From positions 1-30,926 of IMG/VR virus record IMGVR_UViG_3300028920_000821: a stretch of 30,926 bases of DNA. One strand, 5' to 3'. The notes under the pieces were generated by a model. It was not told the origin of the DNA. It was given only the letters and a program-made list of their open reading frames with translations, and searched no databases. Of the stretch, positions 1-7,316 are shown one piece after another. The position numbers and the translations under genes were made by a program. Positions within the stretch are counted from its first letter, which is position 1, and the number at the start of each line of letters is the position of its first letter. The stretch comes from a virus.

Positions 1-358
1 CTTCTCTTGTACCTGCTTGAGCGCTGTTTTCCAGAAACCTGGCCATGCGCTGAAACGACATATTGAGCCGATCTTGGGGCATATTTGCCCGCCTCGCCGC
101 GAATGCAAGTTTTTGGTACCCTTCAGCGGTCATCCCAAGCGCTCGCGCTGATTTCCCGATTTGGTCCATGTAGTCAATTAATTGACTGACTCCGCGCATC
201 AATGCGGCCGCCGTCAACATCGACCCAACACCGCCGGATACGGTATTCAAGGCGTTCCTGGCGTCCTTTGCAAACGTGCCAAGTTTTGATTTTGCAGCGC
301 TTATCCCTTCTTTGAGTTGCTTGATCCGTGCGCCAATATCAATGGTAAGTTTCGCCAT
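1..358 (-). CDS. Tail tape measure protein, N-terminal part (cut by window edge)
   Basis: This is the first 119 residues of a tape measure protein, which sets tail length and is threaded through the tail tube. The start is the ATG at 358, overlapping the upstream stop by one base (TAATG), and the frame is open to the window edge. The N-terminus (MAKLTIDIGARIKQLKEG) is a charged helix followed by a short hydrophobic stretch at about residues 43-55. Residues 65-119 match the usual tape measure start region (IGKSARALGMTAEGYQKLAFA). The family call also rests on position at the end of the tail genes. The last ~95 bases visible here are closely matched by a separate fragment at 14066-14362, which continues into the next part of the domain. 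Confidence 0.8.
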   Translation of the reverse strand, partial: MAKLTIDIGARIKQLKEGISAAKSKLGTFAKDARNALNTVSGGVGSMLTAAALMRGVSQLIDYMDQIGKSARALGMTAEGYQKLAFAARRANMPQDRLNMSFQRMARFLENSAQAGTRE

Positions 359-1269
359 TAAAGACCCCTTTCGCGTTTGCGGTTGGCTTTGGTTTCTTCC
401 TGCTTGCGGTCGGCGGCTTCTTTCTGCATCTTGCGATAGTGCGCCGGCAGATCGGGATTGAGGTATGCCTGAAGTTGATCCAGTGGGTATTGCGTCGGCT
501 CTGCTTTTTGCCACGGATGCAACTGCCCGAGCTTTGCCCGCTCGATACATTCCTCAAACATTTGCTTGATGTGATCCGGACACTTGGGCCGGGCAATGCT
601 GGCTTTCGGATTGTTGATACGGATCAACTGTGCGGCAGTATGGCCAACGCTGCACATCGGCGTTTCCCAGAGAAGCTGGTGAGGCGTGCAGTTGGTACAC
701 GCGCCGATCGCTGCCATCATTGACGCAAGCGTCTCGGCTCCGAACCAATAGGCGCTCCCTCCGCCAGCGCTTTTGGGAATCATTTCGTACCCGTTGAAGG
801 ACAGTTCAAACCATAGTCGGATGTCTTCGTAGTGCCCGACGTAGTTGATGTCGAACTTGAGCTTTGTGGCGTATCGGTACACTTTGTGATCCCACGGCTT
901 CCATGTTTTCTTGTCGTTGACGTCGAACGTCTCCGGCCCTTCGTCCGTCACCCATTGCCGTACTTCTTCGACCGCGTTGGGCCGCCACCATTTCCATGGA
1001 TGTCCCGCTCTGTATTCGTTGATGTACATTGCCCGCCATGCGTCCATCGGCAAGGCTTCGTTGAATTTGTTGACAAAGGGGCAGTTGAACGTTTCCAGGA
1101 GAGACCACACGCCAAGAGACGGAGCCGGGATGTGCTGCTCTTCGACTATCAGCGGAGCCCCCAGCATTGAGAAGATCTCGCCGTCGCCGTCGTAGTATTT
1201 GGTTCGCAGTAGGTCGGCCGGTACGGTGACCGGGTAGACCTTCTCTAGGCCTGGGGTGTACTGTGGCAT
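358..1269 (-). CDS. Tail-region protein of unknown function, possibly tail assembly chaperone
   Basis: A 303-residue protein. I chose the ATG at 1269 (MPQYTPGLEKVYPV) because AGGAGAG lies just upstream, rather than the longer frame that runs back into the previous gene. The N-terminal 190 residues are rich in Trp and Tyr and I recognise no domain there. The C-terminal third (around CTPHQLLWETPMCSVGHTAA) resembles the C-terminal part of phage tail assembly chaperones, and the slot directly before the tape measure is where such proteins sit. The lysine/arginine-rich tail (KQEETKANRKRERGL) ends in a TAATG overlap with the tape measure gene. No slippery-site frameshift of the lambda G/GT kind was identified. 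The gene is real; its function is inferred from position. Confidence 0.6.
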   Translation of the reverse strand: MPQYTPGLEKVYPVTVPADLLRTKYYDGDGEIFSMLGAPLIVEEQHIPAPSLGVWSLLETFNCPFVNKFNEALPMDAWRAMYINEYRAGHPWKWWRPNAVEEVRQWVTDEGPETFDVNDKKTWKPWDHKVYRYATKLKFDINYVGHYEDIRLWFELSFNGYEMIPKSAGGGSAYWFGAETLASMMAAIGACTNCTPHQLLWETPMCSVGHTAAQLIRINNPKASIARPKCPDHIKQMFEECIERAKLGQLHPWQKAEPTQYPLDQLQAYLNPDLPAHYRKMQKEAADRKQEETKANRKRERGL

Positions 1270-1294
1270 GCGATCTCTCCTGGTACGGTCCTTC

Positions 1295-1579
1295 TTAAAC
1301 CGGGTCGGGCAACGGCTCCATTGACACCTTTCGCTCTTTGGCGTAGTCCTCATTGGACTCGATGAGCGTGTGTTCGGTATACACCGGCGTTCCAGCGCTG
1401 CCGGTTTGTCCATTGAGGGCTACGTTGCTAAACGACGACGAAAACACTTCTTCGGTGGTCGTTTTGGTGCCACCGTATGTCTTGACTTCGGTGATCGTAC
1501 CGATTTCGTCGGGTTTTTGGGCGGTTTGCACGGTGCATGAGGTTTCTCTGCTAATGCCTGCGTCGAGTCCAAAGGCCAT
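1295..1579 (-). CDS. Small tail protein, tail tube candidate by position
   Basis: A 94-residue protein with a good ribosome binding site (AAAGGAG) before the ATG at 1579. It is rich in Thr, Ser, Gly and Glu with a predicted beta character (ITEVKTYGGTKTTTEEVF) and has no membrane segment. It lies between the putative tail terminator and the pre-tape-measure gene, where siphoviruses normally carry the major tail tube protein. At 94 residues it is much shorter than usual tube proteins (about 150-250), so it may be a minimal tube, a fragment, or something else. I do not recognise a family from the sequence. Confidence 0.55.
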   Translation of the reverse strand: MAFGLDAGISRETSCTVQTAQKPDEIGTITEVKTYGGTKTTTEEVFSSSFSNVALNGQTGSAGTPVYTEHTLIESNEDYAKERKVSMEPLPDPV

Positions 1580-1600
1580 GATCAGACTCCTTTCGTTAGA

Positions 1601-2035
1601 TTAGGTGTATGTAAACGTCAGGGCAACCTTCACCCTGGCTGAAAAGAGGAGAACCACGTCGTCATTCAATTCCGACTCAGCGCCTTGCATCGGCACGATG
1701 CCGTCGATGGTCAACCCGGTCTGTGTGGCCAACGCGGCGGCGGTGAGGTTGTTGACTACCGCCTGACACTCATATGCCAGCGGTTTGAGCTGGTCAGCGT
1801 CCGGATCTGCTTTGAGCACAGTGCCGGCAATGACGTCGACCTCGACAAAGTAGTAGTCCTCATTGGGCGCCACGCGTTCATGCGGGTTGCCGTGGACCGT
1901 GATGAAGACGGCGTCTTTGTCCGTGAGCTGGTCGAGCGAGTCGATGACCGGAATCGAGTTAGTCGAGATGTATGATCTCGCCTTTGCGATTGTGATGATG
2001 CCGGCTGTGACTTGTGCTTCGATGTTGTTTGGCAT
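1601..2035 (-). CDS. Tail terminator-like / minor tail protein
   Basis: A 144-residue protein starting at ATG 2035, two bases after the previous stop, with AGGAAG upstream. Its layout fits tail terminators, which form a hexameric ring capping the tail: a helical N-terminus (IEAQVTAGIITIAKARSYI), a central beta sheet (DYYFVEVDVIAGTVLK), then a stretch ending in LLFSARVKVALTFTYT. Similar small proteins follow HK97 gp10-like genes in many siphoviruses, and this one does too. The assignment is from position and fold impression, not from a signature motif. Confidence 0.5.
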   Translation of the reverse strand: MPNNIEAQVTAGIITIAKARSYISTNSIPVIDSLDQLTDKDAVFITVHGNPHERVAPNEDYYFVEVDVIAGTVLKADPDADQLKPLAYECQAVVNNLTAAALATQTGLTIDGIVPMQGAESELNDDVVLLFSARVKVALTFTYT

Positions 2036-2036
2036 T

Positions 2037-2792
2037 CTACTTCCTGGCTTGCAGTTTGGCGAGCTTCTTTTGATACGACTTGACGAATTCCCCGCGAAGA
2101 CGGTTGCCGCCCAGCTTCAGGCCAATCCGGGCTGAGTTGGGCGCCGTCTTTGGCGCGTAAGATACCAAGTTCGTCACGATGTTCTGAAAGTCTTTGATTG
2201 TAGTCTGGTTGATGTCCCGGCCCCGGCGCTCGGCCATTCCCAAGTCGGCGCCGGTCCCACCTTGGGCATTCCCCAATTTGCGCAAGGCTTTGCGCCATCC
2301 TGCTTTGGCAGCGCCGGCGTATGGTATCCGGACCCGGCGGTCCGTTGCCCGGATCTGTTTGATCTTGCCGCGGGTGTCGATCAAGGGATAATAGTCCCAG
2401 CTCTTCTTGCGCTTGGACCAGAACTTGATGCCCTTCTTCATGCGTTTGATTTTTTTGCCCTTTTTGCGGATCTTTTTCACAGCGTCCGCCGTCAATACGC
2501 CCGGCGTCTTGAACACTTGTGTCTTGCCGTTCTTGTCGACGTAGTAGTACCATGCGCCCTTGGGTTTCGGGATGTTCTCAATCGGGCGTTTCCTGTATTT
2601 TACAGGAAGGCTTTTTACCTTGCCGGCCTTATGCCCCGGGGGCGTTGCTTTTGCAGCCGAGATCACAGCATAGCGCATGGCTTGTTTCAGGAGCTTCGGG
2701 AACTTCTTGCGGGTGTGCTCCATGATCATATCGAACGTGCTGAACAGCTTGCGCATATCGTTTGGGTCTACAGTTGCAACTACCTGAATCAC
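2037..2792 (-). CDS. HK97 gp10-like tail completion protein
   Basis: A 251-residue, strongly basic protein. It starts with GTG at 2792, overlapping the upstream stop as GTGA, so it is probably translated by coupling. The N-terminal helix region (DPNDMRKLFSTFDMIMEHTRKKF, in part) and the following AVISAAKATPPGHKAG segment resemble the start of HK97 gp10-like proteins, which join the neck to the tail. A lysine-rich central insert (KKIRKKGKKIKRMKKGIKF) makes it longer than the usual ~130-150 residues. It sits between the head-closure candidate and the tail terminator candidate, the standard slot for this family. Confidence 0.6.
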   Translation of the reverse strand: MIQVVATVDPNDMRKLFSTFDMIMEHTRKKFPKLLKQAMRYAVISAAKATPPGHKAGKVKSLPVKYRKRPIENIPKPKGAWYYYVDKNGKTQVFKTPGVLTADAVKKIRKKGKKIKRMKKGIKFWSKRKKSWDYYPLIDTRGKIKQIRATDRRVRIPYAGAAKAGWRKALRKLGNAQGGTGADLGMAERRGRDINQTTIKDFQNIVTNLVSYAPKTAPNSARIGLKLGGNRLRGEFVKSYQKKLAKLQARK

Positions 2793-3367
2793 GCTGTTTG
2801 CTCCTGTGCTGTGATGCTCATGCGCAACGTCTTCGAGTCGTCAGGTATGACAGACGTCGGATACAGATAGCGCGTGCCCCACTTGATCCGCGACCGCTTC
2901 AGGATGTTGGCGTTGTACGGCGCCACGATTTCAAACGTCTCCACCGTCGTCATCCCGGCCGACAAGTCGAAGTCTTCGGCGTCCTGGGTTACTGATACAT
3001 GCATCCAAAGCGTGGCCGATGCGGCAGCATTCCACGCGTTTGACGTGCGGTTGTACGTGTGGACCGTGCATTGGGTCCACTCAGACAGTTGACGAAGCTC
3101 GCACGGCCAATAGCCCGAGCCCAAGGCGCTCCGGTCATAGACCCGCCATGACTCGGCGCCAACCGCCACAAGATCGCCAATGCCTGGCGTCGCGACGTCT
3201 GCGGAGTCAATGTCGCACATGGCGCGGCCATCTTCGCCAAGACGCTCGATCACCAGGTCGGCTATGGCCGTGACGGTATTGCCGTCCTGTGTCGTGTGCG
3301 AAGCGGATTCGCCAAACTCGTCTTTGACGGTGTCGTTCATGTCGGTGATGAGATCAGACCATGCCAT
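2789..3367 (-). CDS. Head-tail connector / head closure protein
   Basis: A 192-residue acidic protein starting at ATG 3367 directly after the methyltransferase stop, and ending in a GTGA overlap with the gp10-like gene. It begins with a short helix (MAWSDLITDMNDTVKDEFG) and continues with beta-rich sequence, such as DLVAVGAESWRVYDRSALG and FEIVAPYNANILKRSRIKWG, as in head closure or stopper proteins of siphoviruses. The order capsid, connector, gp10-like, terminator supports a neck role. Two modification genes (3368-4746) separate it from the capsid gene, which is unusual. Confidence 0.5.
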   Translation of the reverse strand: MAWSDLITDMNDTVKDEFGESASHTTQDGNTVTAIADLVIERLGEDGRAMCDIDSADVATPGIGDLVAVGAESWRVYDRSALGSGYWPCELRQLSEWTQCTVHTYNRTSNAWNAAASATLWMHVSVTQDAEDFDLSAGMTTVETFEIVAPYNANILKRSRIKWGTRYLYPTSVIPDDSKTLRMSITAQEQTA

Positions 3368-3952
3368 TTAGTGCGTCGCCTCTTCGAGGTTGATGTCGTT
3401 GATTTGGCAGTAATGCCGGAAGTTGTTCTCGATCTGTTGCGCACGCCGATAGCATCCGGTCTCAAATTCAAGCTTGTCTCGATGAAACTCAATGTAGAAA
3501 TGCGAAACAGACTCAAGCGCCTTTTGCTCGATGCATGCAGGCAGAACAATGTACTCGGCGCCTTCGATGTCCATCTTGACCGTCACCCGGTCGCCGTTGG
3601 TCGTGTGGCTGTTGATCCATTCCGGGAAATCGATTGTCGATATCTCGATCGACCCATCCGTATACGAGATGCCGCCGGATGTCTTGCCGGCCACCAACGT
3701 CGCGCCCTGGGAGTCGCCGTAGCATTCGTAATGGATTCGCGGTTCGCGATACATCGGCATGTACCCGTCCTTGATCCATGCGGCCGAGTCGACAATCGTC
3801 AGGCGCGGGTCGTTAATCACCCGTTCCCAATGCGAATGCGCCAGGGCTGCTGGGTTGGGCTCGAACGCATAGACTTCGTCAAAGTCGCGAGCCAGCGCGG
3901 CCGCTACTGTTCGCCCTACGTGGGCGCCAAGGTCTATGTAGATTTTGCTCAT
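3368..3952 (-). CDS. FkbM-family SAM-dependent methyltransferase
   Basis: A 194-residue protein starting at ATG 3952, which overlaps the upstream glycosyltransferase stop as ATGA. It has the SAM-binding fold of FkbM O-methyltransferases: motif I YIDLGAHVGRT at residues 5-15, an acidic end of strand 2 in AFEPNP (29-34), and the family's MDIEGAEY motif (127-134). FkbM enzymes methylate hydroxyl groups, often on sugars of glycans or secondary metabolites. Coupling to a glycosyltransferase suggests it caps a sugar added by that enzyme. A location between capsid and neck genes fits expression with the late genes, so the substrate may be a virion glycan. The substrate is inference; the fold and family are clear. 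Confidence 0.85.
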   Translation of the reverse strand: MSKIYIDLGAHVGRTVAAALARDFDEVYAFEPNPAALAHSHWERVINDPRLTIVDSAAWIKDGYMPMYREPRIHYECYGDSQGATLVAGKTSGGISYTDGSIEISTIDFPEWINSHTTNGDRVTVKMDIEGAEYIVLPACIEQKALESVSHFYIEFHRDKLEFETGCYRRAQQIENNFRHYCQINDINLEEATH

Positions 3953-4746
3953 TGCATCTGTAGCCTTGCTAAGGTCATGTGCTGGAAGATCCGGCAATGA
4001 CGGTCAATCTGAACGTCCGGATAGTGATCGTCGCTGCGGGCGACATACCGAACCGCCGCTTGCTCAGAACGCCGGTTGCACTTCTTGAACTCGCCCATGC
4101 CGACAGCATCCACGGCGTTCCAGAAGTCAACCGCATATTCTTTAGACGCTATCCATACGCCTGCGTTCAGATGGCGGCGCGTCTCGACAATGTGCCGTTC
4201 CATCTCGTCGCACGCCTTGAGCATCGTCTCGTCTTGTGGAAACCTGACCACGGACGCGTTGAACAGCATTTGCGGGCAAGACCCGTCTTGACTGATGTAC
4301 GGCCACGCCACAAACCGACGGACTATTTCGTCCGGATGCGCGGCCAGAACCACGTCAAACGCGTCGAGCCCAATGACGTATTGGACGTCCAGCTTCTCCA
4401 GGATTGACTTGGTCAATGCCACCTTGTGTTCGCGATTGACCCAGTCTTTCACGCGTTTGCGTAGAACGTAAAATCTGTTGCCCGTCTGTTTGGCCCCCTT
4501 CTTTGGCAGCGTTGACGGGGTAATCCCCCAATTCTCCAGCGATTGTTCCAAGCACGTCTCACCCTTCTTCCGGTTCGACCAGGAGATGATGGCATACGAC
4601 GGCACGGGAATTGCGGCGTAAGGGTTGATGTGCTGTATCCGTTCTTGGGTGTAACGCCTGATCCCCCGCCACGTCAGTTTCTTGCGTGCCGACCCTGGCG
4701 CATGAAACACAATCGGGTATGTGTTTGTCGCGACGTTCTCTATCAT
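3949..4746 (-). CDS. PLOD-like (collagen-type) GT-A glycosyltransferase
   Basis: A 265-residue protein with a ribosome binding site (AGGAGAAC) before ATG 4746. It matches the glycosyltransferase domain of procollagen lysyl hydroxylase/glycosyltransferases (PLOD, LH3 type, also in mimivirus). The segments in order are HKVALTKSILEKL (107-119), the metal-binding GLDAFDVVLAAHPDEIVRRF (126-145, Asp128 and Asp131), LNAGVWIA (193-200), SEQAAVRYV (227-235) and IDRHCRIFQHM (247-257), the last closely resembling the LDHRCRIFQNL segment I recall from animal PLODs. These enzymes add galactose or glucose to collagen-like proteins. There is no hydroxylase domain. It is coupled to the FkbM gene downstream and lies in the late operon that also encodes a collagen-like protein (10400-11275). 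The fold call is from memory of motifs. Confidence 0.75.
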   Translation of the reverse strand: MIENVATNTYPIVFHAPGSARKKLTWRGIRRYTQERIQHINPYAAIPVPSYAIISWSNRKKGETCLEQSLENWGITPSTLPKKGAKQTGNRFYVLRKRVKDWVNREHKVALTKSILEKLDVQYVIGLDAFDVVLAAHPDEIVRRFVAWPYISQDGSCPQMLFNASVVRFPQDETMLKACDEMERHIVETRRHLNAGVWIASKEYAVDFWNAVDAVGMGEFKKCNRRSEQAAVRYVARSDDHYPDVQIDRHCRIFQHMTLARLQMQ

Positions 4747-4765
4747 GCTGTTCTCCTGGCTACCC

Positions 4766-4796
4766 GGTTCCCCCCGACCCGTGACCGGGGGGAACC
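4766..4796 (-). other. GC-rich hairpin after the capsid gene
   Basis: A perfect 10-bp inverted repeat, GGTTCCCCCC at 4766-4775 and GGGGGGAACC at 4787-4796, with an 11-base loop. It lies between the capsid stop and the glycosyltransferase start. No U tract follows on the minus strand, so it is not a classical terminator. It may stabilise the 3' end of capsid mRNA or lower read-through into the modification genes. Confidence 0.6.
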
Positions 4797-4804
4797 ATGG
4801 CGTG

Positions 4805-5767
4805 TTACGCGTCGATCTGCATCAGATGACCGAATGCGGCATCGCAAACGATCTCATCCAGGTACATGTCGGCTTTGATAACCTGCGACGTGGTTTGGGG
4901 TTCTTTGTAGATTGACAATTTCATGTCAGTACCGGGCCCCATGGCGCGCCAGGCGATGGTGCGGGCCACGCATGGCTCTGCGGGGTCAGTGGTCTCAGCA
5001 ACACGGGCGACCATGGCATAGTCGTCGCCCCAGATGCTGGACATGCTGGCGTCCTGGCCCTCCTTGGCCGCATTGTAGCGCGCGCCGCAGACAATGATGT
5101 GTGGAAGCTCAAACAGGTTTTTGAGCACGGTGCGAATCGCGTCCGGCGTAGGCACGGCTAAGCCGCTCAAAAGCCCCTTGATTGCGGTGTTGACATAGAC
5201 GAGATTGTTGAACTGAACCTCGTCAAGGATGAGTGCGTTCGCATTCATCCCCGTATTGTCCTTGACCTTTTGCTTGGCGTTTTTGATGTGGGTGATCGCG
5301 TCGGAACCAGCCGTGTCCCACGGCGCGCTCGAGTTGTCGGTGAACAGGGACGCTCCGGTCCAGGTGCTCGTATCAAAGATCAGCGTCTTCATACGGAGTT
5401 CGAGGTCGGTAAAGAGCACGTTGCGTAGACGTGCAGCAGCCGCGCGTTGCGCGTTCATGACGCTGCCGTACAGCGCAATGTCTTCTTCCGGGACCGTCAC
5501 TTCTTCGCCGTAACCGAGCACGTTGTACGCGACGGGTTCCATACCGAGGTCGCTGCGATGATACACCGCACCGGGGGCGCGGCGTGTGGTCAGGCCGTTG
5601 CCGGCCAGCGTCTCACGCGTGATCTGCGACAGCGTGCCTTCTTTGTTCATGGACAAGAGCATCTTCGCCACTTTGAACGCGGCATAGTCGTTCTGGTCCG
5701 GCACGAACTGGTACATAGCCCTTGCGAGCCATGGAGCAGGAATTGTTCCTGAGTAACTTACTGGCAT
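4805..5767 (-). CDS. Major capsid protein (HK97 fold)
   Basis: A 320-residue protein with GGAG upstream of ATG 5767. It forms the icosahedral shell. Supporting features are length, location directly after protease/scaffold and decoration genes, and internal patterns typical of this group: a repeated-helix N-terminal region with VPEEDIALYG, the ANALILDEVQFNNLV segment, and a P-domain/A-domain run with LPHIIVCGARYNAAKEGQ and SSIWGDDYAMVARV near the C-terminus. Lambda-E-like and related capsid proteins share the late IWGDDY pattern. A strong hairpin follows the gene. Confidence 0.85.
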   Translation of the reverse strand: MPVSYSGTIPAPWLARAMYQFVPDQNDYAAFKVAKMLLSMNKEGTLSQITRETLAGNGLTTRRAPGAVYHRSDLGMEPVAYNVLGYGEEVTVPEEDIALYGSVMNAQRAAAARLRNVLFTDLELRMKTLIFDTSTWTGASLFTDNSSAPWDTAGSDAITHIKNAKQKVKDNTGMNANALILDEVQFNNLVYVNTAIKGLLSGLAVPTPDAIRTVLKNLFELPHIIVCGARYNAAKEGQDASMSSIWGDDYAMVARVAETTDPAEPCVARTIAWRAMGPGTDMKLSIYKEPQTTSQVIKADMYLDEIVCDAAFGHLMQIDA

Positions 5768-5893
5768 TGGATTTTCTCCAGTTTGTCACTCCGTACCCGG
5801 ACCGGAGTATTGTGCCTCGGAAATGATTGAAGGGGGCAGGCAGTCCGAGTAACTGCTCTTCGGCCGGCCAAAGCCTAGCCCCGAAGGGAGAGC
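5768..5893 (-). other. 126-base leader before the capsid gene
   Basis: This is the longest non-coding stretch in the head cluster. It contains two short inverted repeats (ACTCCG/CGGAGT near 5790-5812, and CTTCGG/CCGAAG near 5858-5886), so the capsid mRNA leader may be folded. The capsid ribosome binding site is at the 5768 end. No convincing promoter was seen. Confidence 0.35.
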
Positions 5894-6283
5894 CTAGGTC
5901 AGGGCGTCTTCGCCGCCTGCGATGGTCATGACCTCGACGACGTCACCGGCTGCGGTTGCAGCCTCCATGGCGACACCGGCGACCTGCAGCGAAGTCGCCA
6001 CGTCGTCAACTTCGCCATTGGCAAAGGTGTAGACGCGGGCGCCTTTGGAGAACGCGCCGTTGGCGACGCATTTCTTTGTCGGATTCGAGAAGTGACGCAC
6101 GGCGATCGTGTCGCCGATGCTGCCTGTCTCCAGCGCCGTGCCAATCGTATGGCCGTCTTCGCTGGCAACGCCAGTCGTGAGGACGGCAACGCCCGAGCTG
6201 TTCAGCTTGAGCAAGCTATGCAAGGCCGTGACGGCTTCGCCAAGCACAACGCTGACAGTCGGAAAGTTTTGCGAATAGGACAT
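5894..6283 (-). CDS. Capsid decoration protein (DUF2190-like)
   Basis: A 129-residue protein starting MSYSQNFPTVSVVLGEAV. Its composition (Ala, Val, Thr, Gly) and beta-rich repeats such as GDTIAVRHFSNPTKKCVANG and KGARVYTFANGEVDD resemble the DUF2190 family, small trimeric proteins that cement or decorate the capsid. It lies immediately upstream of the capsid gene and downstream of the protease/scaffold, the usual place. It ends with a typical GDVVEVMTIAGG segment. Confidence 0.65.
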   Translation of the reverse strand: MSYSQNFPTVSVVLGEAVTALHSLLKLNSSGVAVLTTGVASEDGHTIGTALETGSIGDTIAVRHFSNPTKKCVANGAFSKGARVYTFANGEVDDVATSLQVAGVAMEAATAAGDVVEVMTIAGGEDALT

Positions 6284-6310
6284 ATTTCCTTTTCTCCGTT
6301 TTTTGGATGG

Positions 6311-7309
6311 TTACTCGTTCAGTCCGAACGCCTTGTCGGCGAGCGCCGGATAGAGATCGCAGACCTTGCGGTATGCGTCACCTTCGTCGAGCCCTTCGCG
6401 GCGGAATTCTGCCAGCTTGGCGTCAAACTCCACCTGAGCATTTGCGACGTTTGGCGCCTCGACATACTCAACCGGGTCAGTGCCTTCGGCGGCAACCGGC
6501 GCTTGCGCCTGAAGCTCAGCAATCTTGGCCTCAAGCTCGACAAAGCGGGGTTTGGAGAACTTATCGTAGTACTCGGCCTTCGCCTCGACTACGGACAGAC
6601 CGCGATCGTATACATCGAACGCGAACTCTTGCGGAAATTCCTCAAGCAATCCCTTGAGCCGCTCGGCAGCCTGCTGTTCTCCGGCATGCTTTGCGTCTTC
6701 GAGCTGTTTGCTGAATTCCTGCTCGTTTGTGTTTTCCGGCATTACTGCCTCCTGCGGGTTGGGTTCGTTTGCTGTCGCAAGAAGTTGCTCCAGCTCGTGT
6801 GAAAGTTCTTCGGAAAAATTGACTGCAGCGGACGTGTGCTTGTCCATTCCCAAAGGGACGAATGAAATCTCGCTAAGATCCGTTTTGCGCAAGACCAGTG
6901 CCGGGCCGCTGACTTTGTAGCCGTTGATCTCTTCCGTATCTCCAGCTTTCATGTCTTCCAGCTTGAGCACGTCGACGCCAACCGACGACTGCCAGGGAAA
7001 CCCGTTCGCTGATGTTTGCTGCACTTCGACAGCTGCCTCGCCCACTCCGGATACGATTCCTTGAAGCGCAACCTTTGTGTCAATCGTTAGATTCTCCGAA
7101 TGGCCGACAATCCGCTCTCTGTCATGGTGCTGAAACACCGGCGTCGTCTTGCTTCGCGGTTTCATGCCAGCCAAGTCGATGACGATCTTGCCGAACGGCG
7201 TTGGCATCGCCTTGCCGGAATACCCCAGCATCGAAAATTTCGGCAGCCCGCCGTCGTCTTGCTTCTCGAATTGGACTTGCGAGCCTTCTTGGAATCTGAG
7301 TGTCTTCAT
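6311..7309 (-). CDS. Prohead protease fused to scaffold domain
   Basis: A 332-residue protein. Residues 1-165 fit the herpes/HK97-type prohead protease: histidine motif in VFQHHDRERIVGH (about 58-70), serine motif in WQSSVGVDVL (about 105-114), and LSEISFVPLG (about 148-157). The protease matures the capsid by trimming scaffold and capsid N-termini. Residues 165-332 are acidic and predicted to be coiled coil (EELSHELEQLL, FVELEAKIAELQAQAPV), a scaffold region that would be removed on maturation. The ribosome binding site is weak (TAGG repeats). A fused protease-scaffold is common in this phage type. Confidence 0.75.
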   Translation of the reverse strand: MKTLRFQEGSQVQFEKQDDGGLPKFSMLGYSGKAMPTPFGKIVIDLAGMKPRSKTTPVFQHHDRERIVGHSENLTIDTKVALQGIVSGVGEAAVEVQQTSANGFPWQSSVGVDVLKLEDMKAGDTEEINGYKVSGPALVLRKTDLSEISFVPLGMDKHTSAAVNFSEELSHELEQLLATANEPNPQEAVMPENTNEQEFSKQLEDAKHAGEQQAAERLKGLLEEFPQEFAFDVYDRGLSVVEAKAEYYDKFSKPRFVELEAKIAELQAQAPVAAEGTDPVEYVEAPNVANAQVEFDAKLAEFRREGLDEGDAYRKVCDLYPALADKAFGLNE

Positions 7310-7316
7310 GATGTAC

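Noticed and set aside
358-1413. Programmed frameshift of tail assembly chaperone type
   Set aside because: No slippery heptamer or overlapping second frame was found near the gene end; the gene ends in a direct TAATG overlap with the tape measure.
1756-2553. Long open frame of 265 codons on the minus strand
   Set aside because: It lies over two better-supported genes in another frame, with low-complexity Arg/Ser/Gln content typical of a shadow frame and no binding site.
2262-2870. Plus-strand open frame of 202 codons
   Set aside because: Antisense to the gp10-like and connector genes, no ribosome binding site.
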